DNA from: Diprion similis
Lineage: Eukaryota > Arthropoda > Insecta > Hymenoptera > Diprionidae
Reading direction: 5' to 3'
NCBI RefSeq assembly: GCF_021155765.1
Contig: NC_060106.1
Span: forward strand, 18,130,031 to 18,194,030
Length of the DNA: 64,000 bases
Shown here: in pieces, positions 13,480 through 27,010 of the stretch
Position numbering within the stretch: the stretch's first letter is position 1
Layout of the letters: each line of letters opens with the position of its first letter
Program-made: the position numbers and the translations under genes
Notes under the pieces: model-generated
What the model was told of the DNA's origin: nothing
Databases searched by the model: none
What the model saw: the letters and a program-made list of their open reading frames with translations, nothing else

Positions 13480-14744
13480 ATATTTTTGGAATGAATCAAG
13501 TGAGGTTAACTGAAGTTTTTGTCAGGCTGGAAATTTTTAGGACAAGAAAAAATTTATGGAAGTTACTGCCAACGAATTGGACGCTCAAGAATTCGGGAAA
13601 AAATTTTGAATCGTCGTAGAATCAACAGCCCAGAAAATTTCAAGGACGCAGGTATCTCGAATATTTGGATCCTCGGGAATCTGAAAAAAAAATCAAAGAC
13701 AGCGTAGGACTGACCGTAGAGGAACTGCAAGGAAATTATTTCATCATTCGATTGTAATTCTTGATCCGTTACTCGCAGCGCATTTTGAATGCGTGTGATA
13801 GATTCCTTTAGCAACATTACGTCGATCAAGAGTATCAAAGATCTGATCATTAGCGTTAGTGTTTTGGATAGAAAATCTTTCGTCTACAAATCGATTTATA
13901 CGATCTTTTCTAGGCTAATGAAAAAAAAAGGTGAAATTCAATCTGATTCGTTTGATTACAGGTTACGTGAAATAGAGACGATGGTGACAACACAACATCA
14001 ATCGTCGTGCGTCGTATCCTGCAGAGGCATGTTGCACCTGTACGCAGACCGACACTTCAGTCACATTTCAAAACTAGTTTAACAATTATCTAATGAAGTA
14101 GTTCACACCTATTTCTAAAAATATAAATTCAATTTGTTATGGAATGTTATGTCACATTTCTGCAGTACTCCTTGTTTTACACTTTAAATCTATTTAGCAA
14201 TTCGTTGAATAACTACGCACTAACACCCAGGACCATTTACTATAATTAGGGCATGTTGAATAAACACCAACTTTGAGCTACGAATTTGTGATTTTTCTTC
14301 CCCACCTTTTCGAAAACCCGTTGCAGATTTTATGTGTTTCGACCCTAATATAAGGTCAGTTGTTCATAGGGTGAACCTTGAATATTATGCGACTTTGCGG
14401 AACTGATCTAACACCCAGCAATACGAAGGGGACATGCAAAACAGCGACGGAACGATGGCAGAGCAGTTGCAGAAAATGTCTCTCGTTTATTAACTCTAAG
14501 GCTCGACCGTTGCTTGTCAGCATGTTCGGACTGCGCTCAATCGATTCCTCTTGCAAAATCAAGTTGATATAAGGCATCGAAGGGTTGTTGCCGACGTTTT
14601 TTGATACAGTCGAAATTTTCACAAAAAATCAAGAGGAGTAAGCATTACTTTTTTTGGGTTAAAGAACTTTGTTCTCGGAATTCGAAGTAGGACACTCCCT
14701 AGACTGATTGGATCACGAAGGACGTGATAAATACATCAGAAACA
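13480..14744 (+). repeat. Decayed copies of the 312-bp satellite, left flank
   Basis: Two groups of diverged satellite sequence are recognisable. At about 13660-13830 the landmarks gacagcgtaggac, gatccgttactcgcagcg and gattcctttagc survive with many substitutions. At about 14433-14744 a nearly full-length copy is seen (tgcgctcaatcgattcctct, agtcgaaattttc), several bases shorter than 312 and heavily mutated. Between them, 13840-14430 shows no clear monomer and no gene. Confidence 0.7.
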
Positions 14745-17700
14745 GCGTAGGACCAGCAGCAGAGAAATGACGATGACAATTTCTAGTTTTTCGGCTCTAA
14801 CTTTTGATCCGTTGCTCGCAGCGTATTGGGACAGCGCTTAATCAATTCCTCTCGCAAAATTACGTCGGAATAGTGCCTCGAAGAATTAATTGCAGCACTT
14901 TTCAGGATAGTCGAAATTTTCGCCAAAAATCCAAAGGGGTAAGCCTTACTTTTTTAGTCATTTTCGGAGCCGAAAATTTTGCGTCTCGGAATCGATTTGT
15001 ATGACCATCTCTAGAGTGATTCGACCCCCAGGAACTCAGAAAACACATCAAAAACGGCGTAGGACGAGCAGCAGAGAAATGACGATGAAAATTTCTAGTT
15101 TTTCGGCTCTAACTTTTGATCCGTTGCTCGCAGCGTATTGGGACTGCGCTTAATCGATTCCTCTCGCAAAAATACGTCGAAATAGTGCCTTAAAGAATTG
15201 ATTGCATCACTTTTCAGAATAGTCGAAATTTTCGCCAAAAATCCAAAGGGGTAAGCCTTACTTTTTTGGTCGTTTTCGAAGCCGAAAATTTTGCGTCTCA
15301 AAATCGATTTGTATGACCATCTCTAGAGTAATTCGACCCCCAGGAACTCAGTAAACACATCAAAAACAGCGTAGGACCAGCAGCAGAGAAATGACGATGA
15401 AAATTTCTAGTTTTTCGGCTCTAACTTTTGATCCGTTGCTCGCAGCGTATTGGGACTGCGCTTAATCGATTCCTCTCGCGAAATTACGTCGGAATAGTGC
15501 CTCAAAGAATTTATTGCAGCACTTTTCAGAATAGTCGAAATTTTCGCCAAAAATCCAAAGGGGTAAGCCTTACTTTTATGGTCATTTTCGGAGCCGGAAA
15601 TTTTGCGTCTCGGAATCGATTTGTATGACCATCTCTAAAGTAATTCGACCCCCAGGAACTCAGAAAACACATCAAAAACGGCGTCGGACAAGCAGCAGAG
15701 AAATGACGATGAAAATTTCTAGTTTTTCGGCTATAACTTTTGATCCGTTGCTCGCAGCGTATTGGGACTGCGCTTAATCGATTCCTCTCGCGAAATTACG
15801 TCGGAATAGTGCCTCAAAGAATTTATTGCAGCACTTTTCAGAATAGTCGAAATTTTCGCCAAAAATCCAAAGGGGTAAGCCTTACTTTTATAGTCTCTTT
15901 CGGAGCCGAAAATTTTGCGTCTCGGAATCGATTTGTATGACCATCTCTAGAGTAATTCAACCCCCAGGAACTCAGAAAACACATCAAAAACGGCGTAGGA
16001 CCAGCAGCAGAAAAATGACGATGAAAATTTTTAGTTTTTCGGCTCTAACTTTTGATCCGTTGCTCGCAGCGTATTGGGACTGCGCTTAATCGATTCCTCT
16101 CGCAAAATTACGTCGGAATAGTGCCTCAAAGAATTTATTGCAGCACTTTTCAGAATAGTCGAAATTTTCGCGAAAAATCCAAAGGGGTAAGCCTTACTTT
16201 TTTGGTCTCTTTCGGAGCCGAAAATTTTGCGTCTCGGAATCGATTTGTATGACCATCTCTGGAGTAATTCGACCCCCAGGAACTCAGAAAACACATCGAA
16301 AACGGCGTAGGACCAGCAGCAGAGAAATGACGATGAAAATTTTTAGTTTTTCGGCTCTAACTTTTGATCCGTTGCTCGCAGCGTATTGGGACTGCGCTTA
16401 ATCGATTCCTCTCGCAAAATTACGTCGGAATAGTGCCTCGAAGAATTAATTGCAGCACTTTTCAGAATAGTCGAAATTTTCGCGAAAAATCCAAAGGGGT
16501 AAGCCTTACTTTTTTGGTCATTTTCGGAGCCGAAAATTTTGCGTCTCGGAATCGATTTGTATGACCATCTCTAGAGTAATTCGACCTCCAGGAACTCAGA
16601 AAACACATCAAAAACGGCGTAGGACCAGCAGCAGAGAAATGACGATGAAAATTTCTAGTTTTTCGGCTCTAACTTTTGATCCGTTGCTCGCACCGTATTG
16701 GGACTGCGCTTAATCGATTCCTCTCGCAAAATTACGTCGGAATAGTGCCGCAAAGAATTAATTGCAGCACTTTTCAGAATAGTCGAAATTTTCGCCAAAA
16801 ATCCAAAGGGGTAAGCCTTACTTTTTTGGTCATTTTCGGAGCCGGAAATTTTGCGTCTCGGAATCGATTTGTATGACCATCTCCAGAGTAATTCGACCTC
16901 CAGGAACTCAGAAAACACATCAAAAACGGCGTAGGACCAGCAGCAGAGAAATGACGATGAAAATTTCTAGTTTTTCGGCTCTAACTTTTGATCCGTTGCT
17001 CGCAGCGTATTGGGACTGCGCTTAATCGATTCCTCTCGCAAAATTACGTCGGAATAGTGCCTCAAAGAATTAATTGCAGCACTTTTCAGAATAGTGAAAA
17101 TTTTCGCCAAAAATCCAAAGGGGTAAGCCTTACTTTTATAGTCTCTTTCGGAGCCGAAAATTTTGCGTCTCGGAATCGATTTGTATGACCATCTCTAGAG
17201 TAATTCGACCCCCAGGAACTCAGAAAACACATCAAAAACGGCGTAGGACCAGCAGCAGAGAAATGACGATGAGAATTTCTAGTTTTTCGGCTCTAACTTT
17301 TGATCCGTTGCTCGCAGCGTATTGGGACTGCGCTTAATCGATTCCTCTCGCAAAAATACGTCGAACTAGTGCCTTAAAGAATTGATTGCATCACTTTTCA
17401 GAATAGTCGAAATTTTCGCCAAAAATCCAAAGGGGTAAGCCTTACTTTTTTGGTCGTTTTCGAAGCCGAAAATTTTGCGTCTCAAAATCGATTTGTATGA
17501 CCATCTCTAGAGTAATTCGACCCCCAGGAACTCAGTAAACACATCAAAAACGGCGTAGGACCAGCAGCAGAGAAATGACGATGAAAATTTCTAGTTTTTC
17601 GGCTCTGACTTTTGATCCGTTGCTCGCAGCGTATTGGGACTGCGCTTAATCGATTCCTCTCGCGAAATTACGTCGGAATAGTGCCTCAAAGAATTTATTG

Positions 17701-20700
17701 CAGCACTTTTCAGAATAGTCGAAATTTTCGCCAAAAATCCAAAGGGGTAAGCCTTACTTTTATGGTCATTTTCGGAGCCGAAAATTTTGCGTCTCGGAAT
17801 CGATTTGTATGACCATCTCCAGAGTAATTCGACCTCCAGGAACTCAGAAAACACATCAAAAACGGCGTAGGACCAGCAGCAGAGAAATGACGATGAAAAT
17901 TTCTAGTTTTTCGGCTCTAACTTTTGATCCGTTGCTCGCAGCGTATTGGGACTGCGCTTAATCGATTCCTCTCGCAAAATTACGTCGGAATAGTGCCTCA
18001 AAGAATTAATTGCAGCACTTTTCAGAATAGTCGAAATTTTCGCCAAAAATCCAAAGGGGTAAGCCTTACTTTTATAGTCTCTTTCGGAGCCGAAAATTTT
18101 GCGTCTCGGAATCGATTTGTATGACCATCTCTAGAGTAATTCGACCCCCAGGAACTCAGAAAACACATCAAAAACGGCGTAGGACCAGCAGCAGAGAAAT
18201 GACGATGAAAATTTCTAGTTTTTCGGCTCTAACTTATGATCCGTTGCTCGCAGCGTATTGGGACTGCGCTTAATCGATTCCTCTCGCAAAATTACGTCGG
18301 AATAGTGCCTCAAAGAATTAATTGCAGCACTTTTCAGAATAGTCGAAATTTTCGCCAAAAATCCAAAGGGGTAAGCCTTACTTTTTTGGTCATTTTCGGA
18401 GCCGAAAATTTTGCGTCTCGGAATCGATTTGTATGACCATCTCTAGAGTAATTCGACCCCCAGGAACTCAGAAAACACATCAAAAACGGCGTAGGACCAG
18501 CAGCAGAGAAATGACGATGAAAATTTCTAGTTTTTCGGCTCTAACTTATGATCCGTTGCTCGCAGCGTATTGGGACTGCGCTTAATCGATTCCTCTCGCA
18601 AAATTACGTCGGAATAGTGCCTCAAAGAATTAATTGCAGCACTTTTCAGAATAGTCGAAATTTTCGCCAAAAATCCAAAGGGGTAAGCCTTACTTTTTTG
18701 GTCATTTTCGGAGCCGAAAATTTTGCGTCTCGGAATCGATTTGTATGACCATCTCTAGAGTAATTCGACCTCCAGGAACTCAGAAAACACATCAAAAACG
18801 GCGTAGGACCAGCAGCAGAGAAATGACGATGAAAATTTCTAGTTTTTCGGCTCTAACTTTTGATCCGTTGCTCGCAGCGTATTGGGACTGCGCTTAATCG
18901 ATTCCTCTCGCAAAATTACGTCGGAATAGTGCCTCGAAGAATTAATTGCAGCACTTTTCAGAATAGTCGAAATTTTCGCCAAAAATCCAAAGGGGTAAGC
19001 CTTACTTTTTTAGTCATTTTCGGAGCCGAAAATTTTGCGTCTCGGAATCGATTTGTATGACCATCTCTAGAGTGATTCGACCCCCAGGAACTCAGAAAAC
19101 ACATCAAAAACGGCGTAGGACGAGCAGCAGAGAAATGACGATGAAAATTTCTAGTTTTTCGGCTCTAACTTTTGATCCGTTGCTCGCAGCGTATTGGGAC
19201 TGCGCTTAATCGATTCCTCTCGCAAAAATACGTCGAAATAGTGCCTTAAAGAATTGATTGCATCACTTTTCAGAATAGTCGAAATTTTCGCCAAAAATCC
19301 AAAGGGGTAAGCCTTACTTTTTTGCTCGTTTTCGAAGCCGAAAATTTTGCGTCTCAAAATCGATTTGTATGACCATCTCTAGAGTTATTCGACCCCCAGG
19401 AACTCAGTAAACACATCAAAAACGGCGTAGGACCAGCAGCAGAGAAATGACGATGAAAATTTCTAGTTTTTCGGCTCTAACTTTTGATCCGTTGCTCGCA
19501 GCGTATTGGGACTGCGCTTAATCGATTCCTCTCGCGAAATTACGTCGGAATAGTGCCTCAAAGAATTTATTGCAGCACTTTTCAGAATAGTCGAAATTTT
19601 CGCCAAAAATCCAAAGGGGTAAGCCTTACTTTTATGGTCATTTTCGGAGCCGGAAATTTTGCGTCTCGGAATCGATTTGTATGACCATCTCTAGAGTAAT
19701 TCGACCTCCAGGAACTCAGAAAACACATCAAAAACGGCGTAGGACCAGCAGCAGAGAAATGACGATGAAAATTTCTAGTTTTTCGGCTCTAACTTTTGAT
19801 CCGTTGCTCGCAGCGTATTGGGACTGCGCTTAATCGATTCCTCTCGCAAAATTACGTCGGAATAGTGCCTCGAAGAATTAATTGCAGCACTTTTCAGAAT
19901 AGTCGAAATTTTCGCCAAAAATCCAAAGGGGTAAGCCTTACTTTTTTAGTCATTTTCGGAGCCGGAAATTTTGCGTCTCGGAATCGATTTGTATGACCAT
20001 CTCTAGAGTGATTCGACCCCCAGGAACTCAGAAAACACATCAAAAACGGCGTAGGACGAGCAGCAGAGAAATGACGATGAAAATTTCTAGTTTTTCGGCT
20101 CTAACTTTTGATCCGTTGCTCGCAGCGTATTGGGACTGCGCTTAATCGATTCCTCTCGCAAAAATACGTCGAACTAGTGCCTTAAAGAATTGATTGCATC
20201 ACTTTTCAGAATAGTCGAAATTTTCGCCAAAAATCCAAAGGGGTAAGCCTTACTTTTTTGGTCGTTTTCGAAGCCGAAAATTTTGCGTCTCAAAATCTAT
20301 TTGTATGACCATCTCTAGAGTAATTCGACCCCCAGGAACTCAGTAAACACATCAAAAACGGCGTAGGACCAGCAGCAGAGAAATGACGATGAAAATTTCT
20401 AGTTTTTCGGCTCTAACTTTTGATCCGTTGCTCGCACCGTATCGGGACTGCGCTTAATCGATTCCTCTCGCAAAATTACGTCGGAATAGTGCCGCAAAGA
20501 ATTAATTGCAGCACTTTTCAGAATAGTCGAAATTTTCGCCAAAAATCCAAAGGGGTAAGCCTTACTTTTTTGGTCATTTTCGGAGCCGAAAATTTTGCGT
20601 CTCGGAATCGATTTGTATGACCATCTCTAGAGTGATTCGACCCCCAGGAACTCAGAAAACACATCAAAAACGGCGTAGGACGAGCAGCAGAGAAATGACG

Positions 20701-23700
20701 ATGAAAATTTCTAGTTTTTCGGCTCTAACTTTTGATCCGTTGCTCGCACCGTATTGAGACTGCGCTCAATCGATTCCTCTTGCAAAATCACGTCGGAATA
20801 GTGCCGCAAAGAATTAATTGCAGCACTTTTCAGAATAGTCGAAATTTTCGCCAAAAATCCAAAGGGGTAAGCCTTACTTTTTTGGTCATTTTCGGAGCCG
20901 AAAATTTTGCGTCTCGGAATCGATTTGTATGACCATCTCCAGAGTAATTCGACCTCCAGGAACTCAGAAAACACATCAAAAACGGCGTAGGACCAGCAGC
21001 AGAGAAATGACGATGAAAATTTTTAGTTTTTCGGCTCTAACTTTTGATCCGTTGCTCGCAGCGTATTGTGACTGCGCTTAATCGATTCCTCTCGCAAAAT
21101 TACGTCGGAATAGTGCCTCAAAGAATTAATTGCAGCACTTTTCAGAATAGTCGAAATTTTCGCCAAAAATCCAAAGGGGTAAGCCTTACTTTTATAGTCT
21201 CTTTCGGAGCCGAAAATTTTGCGTCTCGGAATCGATTTGTATGACCATCTCTAGAGTAATTCGACCCCCAGGAACTCAGAAAACACATCAAAAACGGCGT
21301 AGGACCAGCAGCAGAGAAATGACGATGAGAATTTCTAGTTTTTCGGCTCTAACTTTTGATCCGTTGCTCGCAGCGTATTGGGACTGCGCTTAATTGATTC
21401 CTCTCGCAAAATTACGTCGGAATAGTGCCTCAAAGAATTTATTGCAGCACTTTTCAGAATAGTCGAAATTTTCGTCAAAAATCCAAAGGGGTAAGCCTTA
21501 CTTTTTTGGTCATTTTCGGAGCCGAAAATTTTGCGTCTCGGAATCGATTTGTATGACCATCTCTAGAGTAATTCGACCCCCAGGAACTCAGAAAACACAT
21601 CAAAAACGGCGTAGGACCAGCAGCAGAGAAATGACGATGAAAATTTCTAGTTTTTCGGCTCTAACTTATGATCCGTTGCTCGCAGCGTATTGGGACTGCG
21701 CTTAATCGATTCCTCTCGCAAAATTACGTCGGAATAGTGCCTCAAAGAATTAATTGCAGCACTTTTCAGAATAGTCGAAATTTTCGCCAAAAATCCAAAG
21801 GGGTAAGCCTTACTTTTTTGGTCATTTTCGGAGCCGAAAATTTCGCGTCTCGGAATCGATTTGTACGACCATCTCTAGAGTAATTCGACCTCCAGGAACT
21901 CAGAAAACACATCAAAAACGGCGTAGGACCAGCAGCAGAGAAATGACGATGAAAATTTCTAGTTTTTTGGCTCTAACTTTTGATCCGTTGCTCGCAGCGT
22001 ATTGGGACTGCGCTTAATCGATTCCTCTCGCAAAATTACGTCGGAATAGTGCCTCAAAGAATTAATTGCAGCACTTTTCAGAATAGTCGAAATTTTCGCC
22101 AAAAATCCAAAGGGGTAAGCCTTACTTTTTTGGTCATTTTCGGAGCCGAAAATTTTGCGTCTCGGAATCGATTTGTATGACCATCTCTAGAGTAATTCGA
22201 CCTCCAGGAACTCAGAAAACACATCAAAAACGGCGTAGGACCAGCAGCAGAGAAATGACGATGAAAATTTCTAGTTTTTCGGCTCTAACTTTTGATCCGT
22301 TGCTCGCACCGTATTGGGACTGCGCTTAATCGATTCCTCTCGCAAAATTACGTCGGAATAGTGCCGCAAAGAATTAATTGCAGCACTTTTCAGAATAGTC
22401 GAAATTTTCGCCAAAAATCCAAAGGGGTAAGCCTTACTTTTTTGGTCATTTTCGGAGCCGAAAATTTTGCGTCTCGGAATCGATTTGTATGACCATCTCT
22501 AGAGTAATTCGACCTCCAGGAACTCAGAAAACACATCAAAAACGGCGTAGGACCAGCAGCAGAGAAATGACGATGAAAATTTCTAGTTTTTCGGCTCTAA
22601 CTTTTGATCCGTTGCTCGCACCGTATTGGGACTGCGCTTAATCGATTCCTCTCGCAAAATTACGTCGGAATAGTGCCGCAAAGAATTAATTGCAGCACTT
22701 TTCAGAATAGTCGAAATTTTCGCCAAAAATCCAAAGGGGTAAGCCTTACTTTTTTGGTCATTTTCGGAGCCGAAAATTTTGCGTCTCGGAATCGATTTGT
22801 ATGACCATCTCTAGAGTAATTCGACCTCCAGGAACTCAGAAAACACATCAAAAACGGCGTAGGACCAGCAGCAGAGAAATGACGATGAAAATTTCTAGTT
22901 TTTCGGCTCTAACTTTTGATCCGTTGCTCGCAGCGTATTGGGACTGCGCTTAATCGATTCCTCTCGCAAAATTACGTCGGAATAGTGCCTCAAAGAATCA
23001 ATTGCAGCACTTTTCAGAATAGTCGAAATTTTCGTCAAAAATCCAAAGGGGTAAGCCTTACTTTTTTGGTCATTTTCGGAGCCGAAAATTTTGCGTCTCG
23101 GAATCGATTTGTATGACCATCTCTAGAGTAATTCGACCCCCAGGAACTCAGAAAACACATCAAAAACGGCGTAGGACCAGCAGCAGAGAAATGACGATGA
23201 GAATTTCTAGTTTTTCGGCTCTAACTTTTGATCCGTTGCTCGCAGCGTATTGGGACTGCGCTTAATTGATTCCTCTCGCAAAATTACGTCGGAATAGTGC
23301 CTTAAAGAATTTATTGCAGCACTTTTCAGAATAGTCGAAATTTTCGTCAAAAATCCAAAGGGGTAAGCCTTACTTTTTTGGTCATTTTCGGAGCCGAAAA
23401 TTTTGCGTCTCGGAATCGATTTGTATGACCATCTCTAGAGTAATTCGACCCCCAGGAACTCAGAAAACACATCAAAAACGGCGTAGGACCAGCAGCAGAG
23501 AAATGACGATAAAAATTTCTAGTTTTTCGGCTGTAACTTTTGATCCGTTGCTCGCAGCGTATTGGGACTGCGCTTAATCGATTCCTCTCGCAAAATTACG
23601 TCGGAATAGTGCCTCAAAGAATTAATTGCAGCACTTTTCAGAATAGTCGAAATTTTCGCCAAAAATCCAAAGGGGTAAGCCTTACTTTTATGGTCTCTTT

Positions 23701-25040
23701 CGAAGCCGAAAATTTTGCGTCTCGGAATCGATTTGTATGACCATCTCTAGAGTAATTCGACCCCCAGGAACTCAGAAAACACATCAAAAACGGCGTAGGA
23801 CCAGCAGCAGAGAAATGACGATGAGAATTTCTAGTTTTTCGGCTCTAACTTTTGATCCGTTGCTCGCAGCGTATTGGGACTGCGCTTAATTGATTCCTCT
23901 CGCAAAATTACGTCGGAATAGTGCCTCAAAGAATTTATTGCAGCACTTTTCAGAATAGTCGAAATTTTCGTCAAAAATCCAAAGGGGTAAGCCTTACTTT
24001 TTTGGTCATTTTCGGAGCCGAAAATTTTGCGTCTCGGAATCGATTTGTATGACCATCTCTAGAGTAATTCGACCCCCAGGAACTCAGAAAACACATCAAA
24101 AACGGCGTAGGACCAGCAGCAGAGAAATGACGATGAAAATTTCTAGTTTTTCGGCTATAACTTTTGATCCGTTGCTCGCAGCGTATTGGGACTGCGCTTA
24201 ATCGATTCCTTTCGCAAAATTACGTCGGAATAGTGCCTTAAAGAATTGATTGCATCACTTTTCAGAATAGTCGAAATTTTCGCCAAAAATCCAAAGGGGT
24301 AAGCCTTACTTTTTGAGTCATTTTCAGAGCCGAAAATTTTTCGTCCCGGAATCGATTCGTATGACCATCTCTAGAGTAATTCGACCCCCAGAAACTCAGA
24401 AAACACATCAAAAACGGCGTAGGACCAGCAGCAGAGAAATGACGATGAAAATTTCTAGTTTTTCGGCTATAACTTTTGATCCGTTGCTCGCAGCGTATTG
24501 GGACTGCGCTGAATCGATTCCTCTCGCAAAAATACGTCGAAATAGTGCCTTAAAGGATTTATTGCATCACTTTTCAGAATAGTCGAAATTTTCGCCAAAA
24601 ATCCAAAGGGGTAAGCCTTACTTTTTTGGTCGTTTTCGGAGCCGAAAATTTTGCGTCTCGGAATCGATTTGTATGACCATCTCTAGAGTAATTCGACCCC
24701 CAGGAACTCAGAAAACACATCAAAAACGGCGTAGGACCAGCAGCAGAGAAATGACGATGAAAATTTCTAGTTTTTCGGCTCTAACTTTTGATCCGTTGCT
24801 CGCAGCGTATTGGGACTGCGCTTAATCGATTCCTCTCGCAAAATTACGTCGGAATAGTGCCTCACAGAATTAATTGCAGCACTTTCCAGAATAGTCGAAA
24901 TTTTCGCTAAAAATCCAAAGGGGTAAGCCTTACTTTTTTGGTCATTTTCGGAGCCGAAAATTTTGCGTCTCGGAATCGATTTGTATGACCATCTCTAGAG
25001 TAATTCGACCCCCAGGGACTCAGCAAACACATCAAAAACG
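14745..25040 (+). repeat. Satellite array: 33 tandem copies of a 312-bp monomer
   Basis: The landmark gcgtaggac recurs every 312 bases from 14745 to 25041 with no net insertion or deletion, giving exactly 33 head-to-tail monomers (10296 bp). Other fixed landmarks per copy are gatccgttgctcgca, caaaggggtaagccttac and cggaatcgatttgtatgacc. Copies differ by a handful of substitutions each, clearly more similar to one another than to the flanking decayed copies. Each carries a short dyad (attttcgg-ag-ccgaaaat). There is no open frame across monomers and no coding signal. The unit length is in the range typical of insect centromeric or heterochromatic satellites. Whether this locus is centromeric cannot be told. 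Confidence 0.97.
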
Positions 25041-25330
25041 GCGAGGACCAGGAGCAGAGAAATGACGATGAAAATCATGAGTATTTCGGTTGTTACTTTT
25101 GATGCGTTGCTCCCAGCGGATGGGGACTAAGTTTAATCGATTTTGCTTACAAATTCACTACGGAATAGCGCATCGAAGAGTTGCTTGCAGCATTATTCAA
25201 ATTAGTCGGATTCCTTACCAAAAACCCATAGGTGTTAGCCTCCCTTCATTTCGTTTTGAGGGCGAAGTTTTTTTCTCCTCACAACTGATAAAAATTACCT
25301 TTTCCAGACCTTTCAAACCCGAACATAGCG
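25041..25330 (+). repeat. Decayed terminal satellite monomer, right edge
   Basis: The sequence keeps monomer order (gagcagagaaatgacgatga, then gatgcgttgctcccagcg, tttaatcgatttt and aggtgttagcctccc) but with about one change every few bases, then loses similarity near 25330. This is the right-hand boundary of the array. Confidence 0.8.
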
Positions 25331-25879
25331 AAAAATAGATGGCAAATATCGTACGATGTTCAGTTCGGAAACCGCAATGAAAATACTTAGGAATCATCCA
25401 ATTCATCGATGTATTTCAGTACAGGTTGCATTAAATAGTATCAATACAATATCATATGCATCTTTTCCTGCAGCAAGCTATTGCACCTGCACGCAGGCCG
25501 AAGCTTAAACTCTACTTAGAATTCACAATCATAATTAGTAAGTTTTTCATCAAAAATGTCCAACATTTCGCTTAATGCTGTGCATTCGTCAGGTTTCTGG
25601 CTATGTATTATATAACTTTTCACATTTCACGTTTTCACATTCCTCACTATCCATGCATTCTGATTGGTTGACTAAACTTTGCACACCAATCAGAATACTT
25701 CGATGGTGGGAAATGTAAGAATCTGAAATGTGTAATGATAGATAGCCTGATGTCATAATCAATTTGTTTGGATTTCTCTTGCCCTCCACTTGAATACTAG
25801 GTATCATCTTATTGTTAACGTACACTGGTACCTGAAACATTGTACTCAAATTGAGTCATATTCAATAAATCGAATCTGG
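25331..25879. other. Spacer beyond the satellite
   Basis: AT-rich sequence with no gene or named element recognised. Confidence 0.4.
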
Positions 25880-26050
25880 AACTTGTAGCTATAACTTCTA
25901 AATTTTCTCTCAGATTACAAATCTTATGATTTATGGCCCCTAGTCTTGGATCCGCTACTCGCAGAGACTTGAGACTGCGCCCAATCGATTCCTTTCGTTC
26001 AATTACGTTCGTACCGTGTATCCAAGAATTAATTTTCGGAATACTCAATC
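25880..26050 (+). repeat. Isolated decayed satellite fragment
   Basis: A partial, heavily mutated monomer: gatccgctactcgcagag, gactgcgcccaatcgattcc and ccaagaattaattttcgg are in the same order and strand as the main array. Confidence 0.65.
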
Positions 26051-26669
26051 ATTACTTAATACTCATCATCATCACCTTCAAGTTTTCTGTTTTCTAGATT
26101 ATCTTCGGCTCGGCGTACCTTTTTATGTCACTCTCTCCTCCCAAGCCACATTGTAGTTTCCAGCAATCTCGTTCCCGTTCTTTGAGTATACAACGGTAGC
26201 TTTTCTCTGTATCGTTTTCAATTGTCGATCAGCTTTCCGCCAAGGGGTTGAATAAGCAATATCTCATCGATATTCTACTTACGTTCCATTGATCCCATTG
26301 TACTGCATTGAGTGCATCATATCCGTTTCATATTCCACTTACCAAGAAACAGACAGAACAACGTATATCCGGGCTTCTTCTGTTAGAATTTATGTAATTG
26401 CATTCTATCAGATGGATCGCGCTGCGCTTGGCTACCCGAGTATCCAGAGGCTTTTCGACTATGGTCTCATCTGTGATGACCAGTTACCCGACCTCCTCAA
26501 AGATACATCGTTTTACTAAGGATTGCGTATTCTCTTCTAATTCAACATTCTACTCAATAAATTTGTTTCTCAACAGTTTTTACATCCAACCCTGACTCCA
26601 ATCACTAAACCAAATCTTCGTGCTATTTTAAACAAAACTTTCTGTTGCAGAATCGACGCACAGGAGCCT

Positions 26670-27010
26670 TCACTCACCAAATTGAACCTCAGAAATCTGG
26701 GAATGACATCCAGAACCTCGTAGAGCCAACAGCTGAAAAAATGGAAGAAGAATCCGATGAAATATCTCGTTTTCCTACTGTAACTTTGGATCTGTGGCTC
26801 CTGCCGACTTTATTCTATGCGCAATCGGTTTCTTTCGTAAAATTACGTGGGAAGATCGTCGAAATGAATAGATTTTAGCACCTTTCAAAATTCGCCAAAT
26901 TTCGCCGAAAAAATTGCAAAGGGTAAAACTGGGAAGCCTTACTTTTATTCCGATTTCCGAAGTTCAAAAACTTTTTATCTCAGGATCGCTTCGTGAAACG
27001 CATTTACGGC
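26670..27010 (+). repeat. Isolated decayed satellite monomer near the orphan-gene promoter
   Basis: A full-length but strongly diverged monomer (aacctcgtagagccaacagc, atgcgcaatcggtttc, aaattacgtgg, aagccttacttttattcc). It ends less than 200 bp before the TATA box at 27193. Confidence 0.65.

Noticed and set aside
14804-24582. Recurrent 66-codon open frame on the plus strand and 87-codon frame on the minus strand in most satellite monomers
   Set aside because: The plus-strand frames begin with TTG, end at the same stop inside each monomer and simply repeat because 312 is a multiple of three. There is no signal peptide, domain, promoter or synonymous-change bias in view.
14745-25040. CRISPR-like or gene-family array
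   Set aside because: The whole 312-bp unit is conserved with no unique spacers, so it is a satellite and not a repeat-spacer array. It is not a coding tandem family either.
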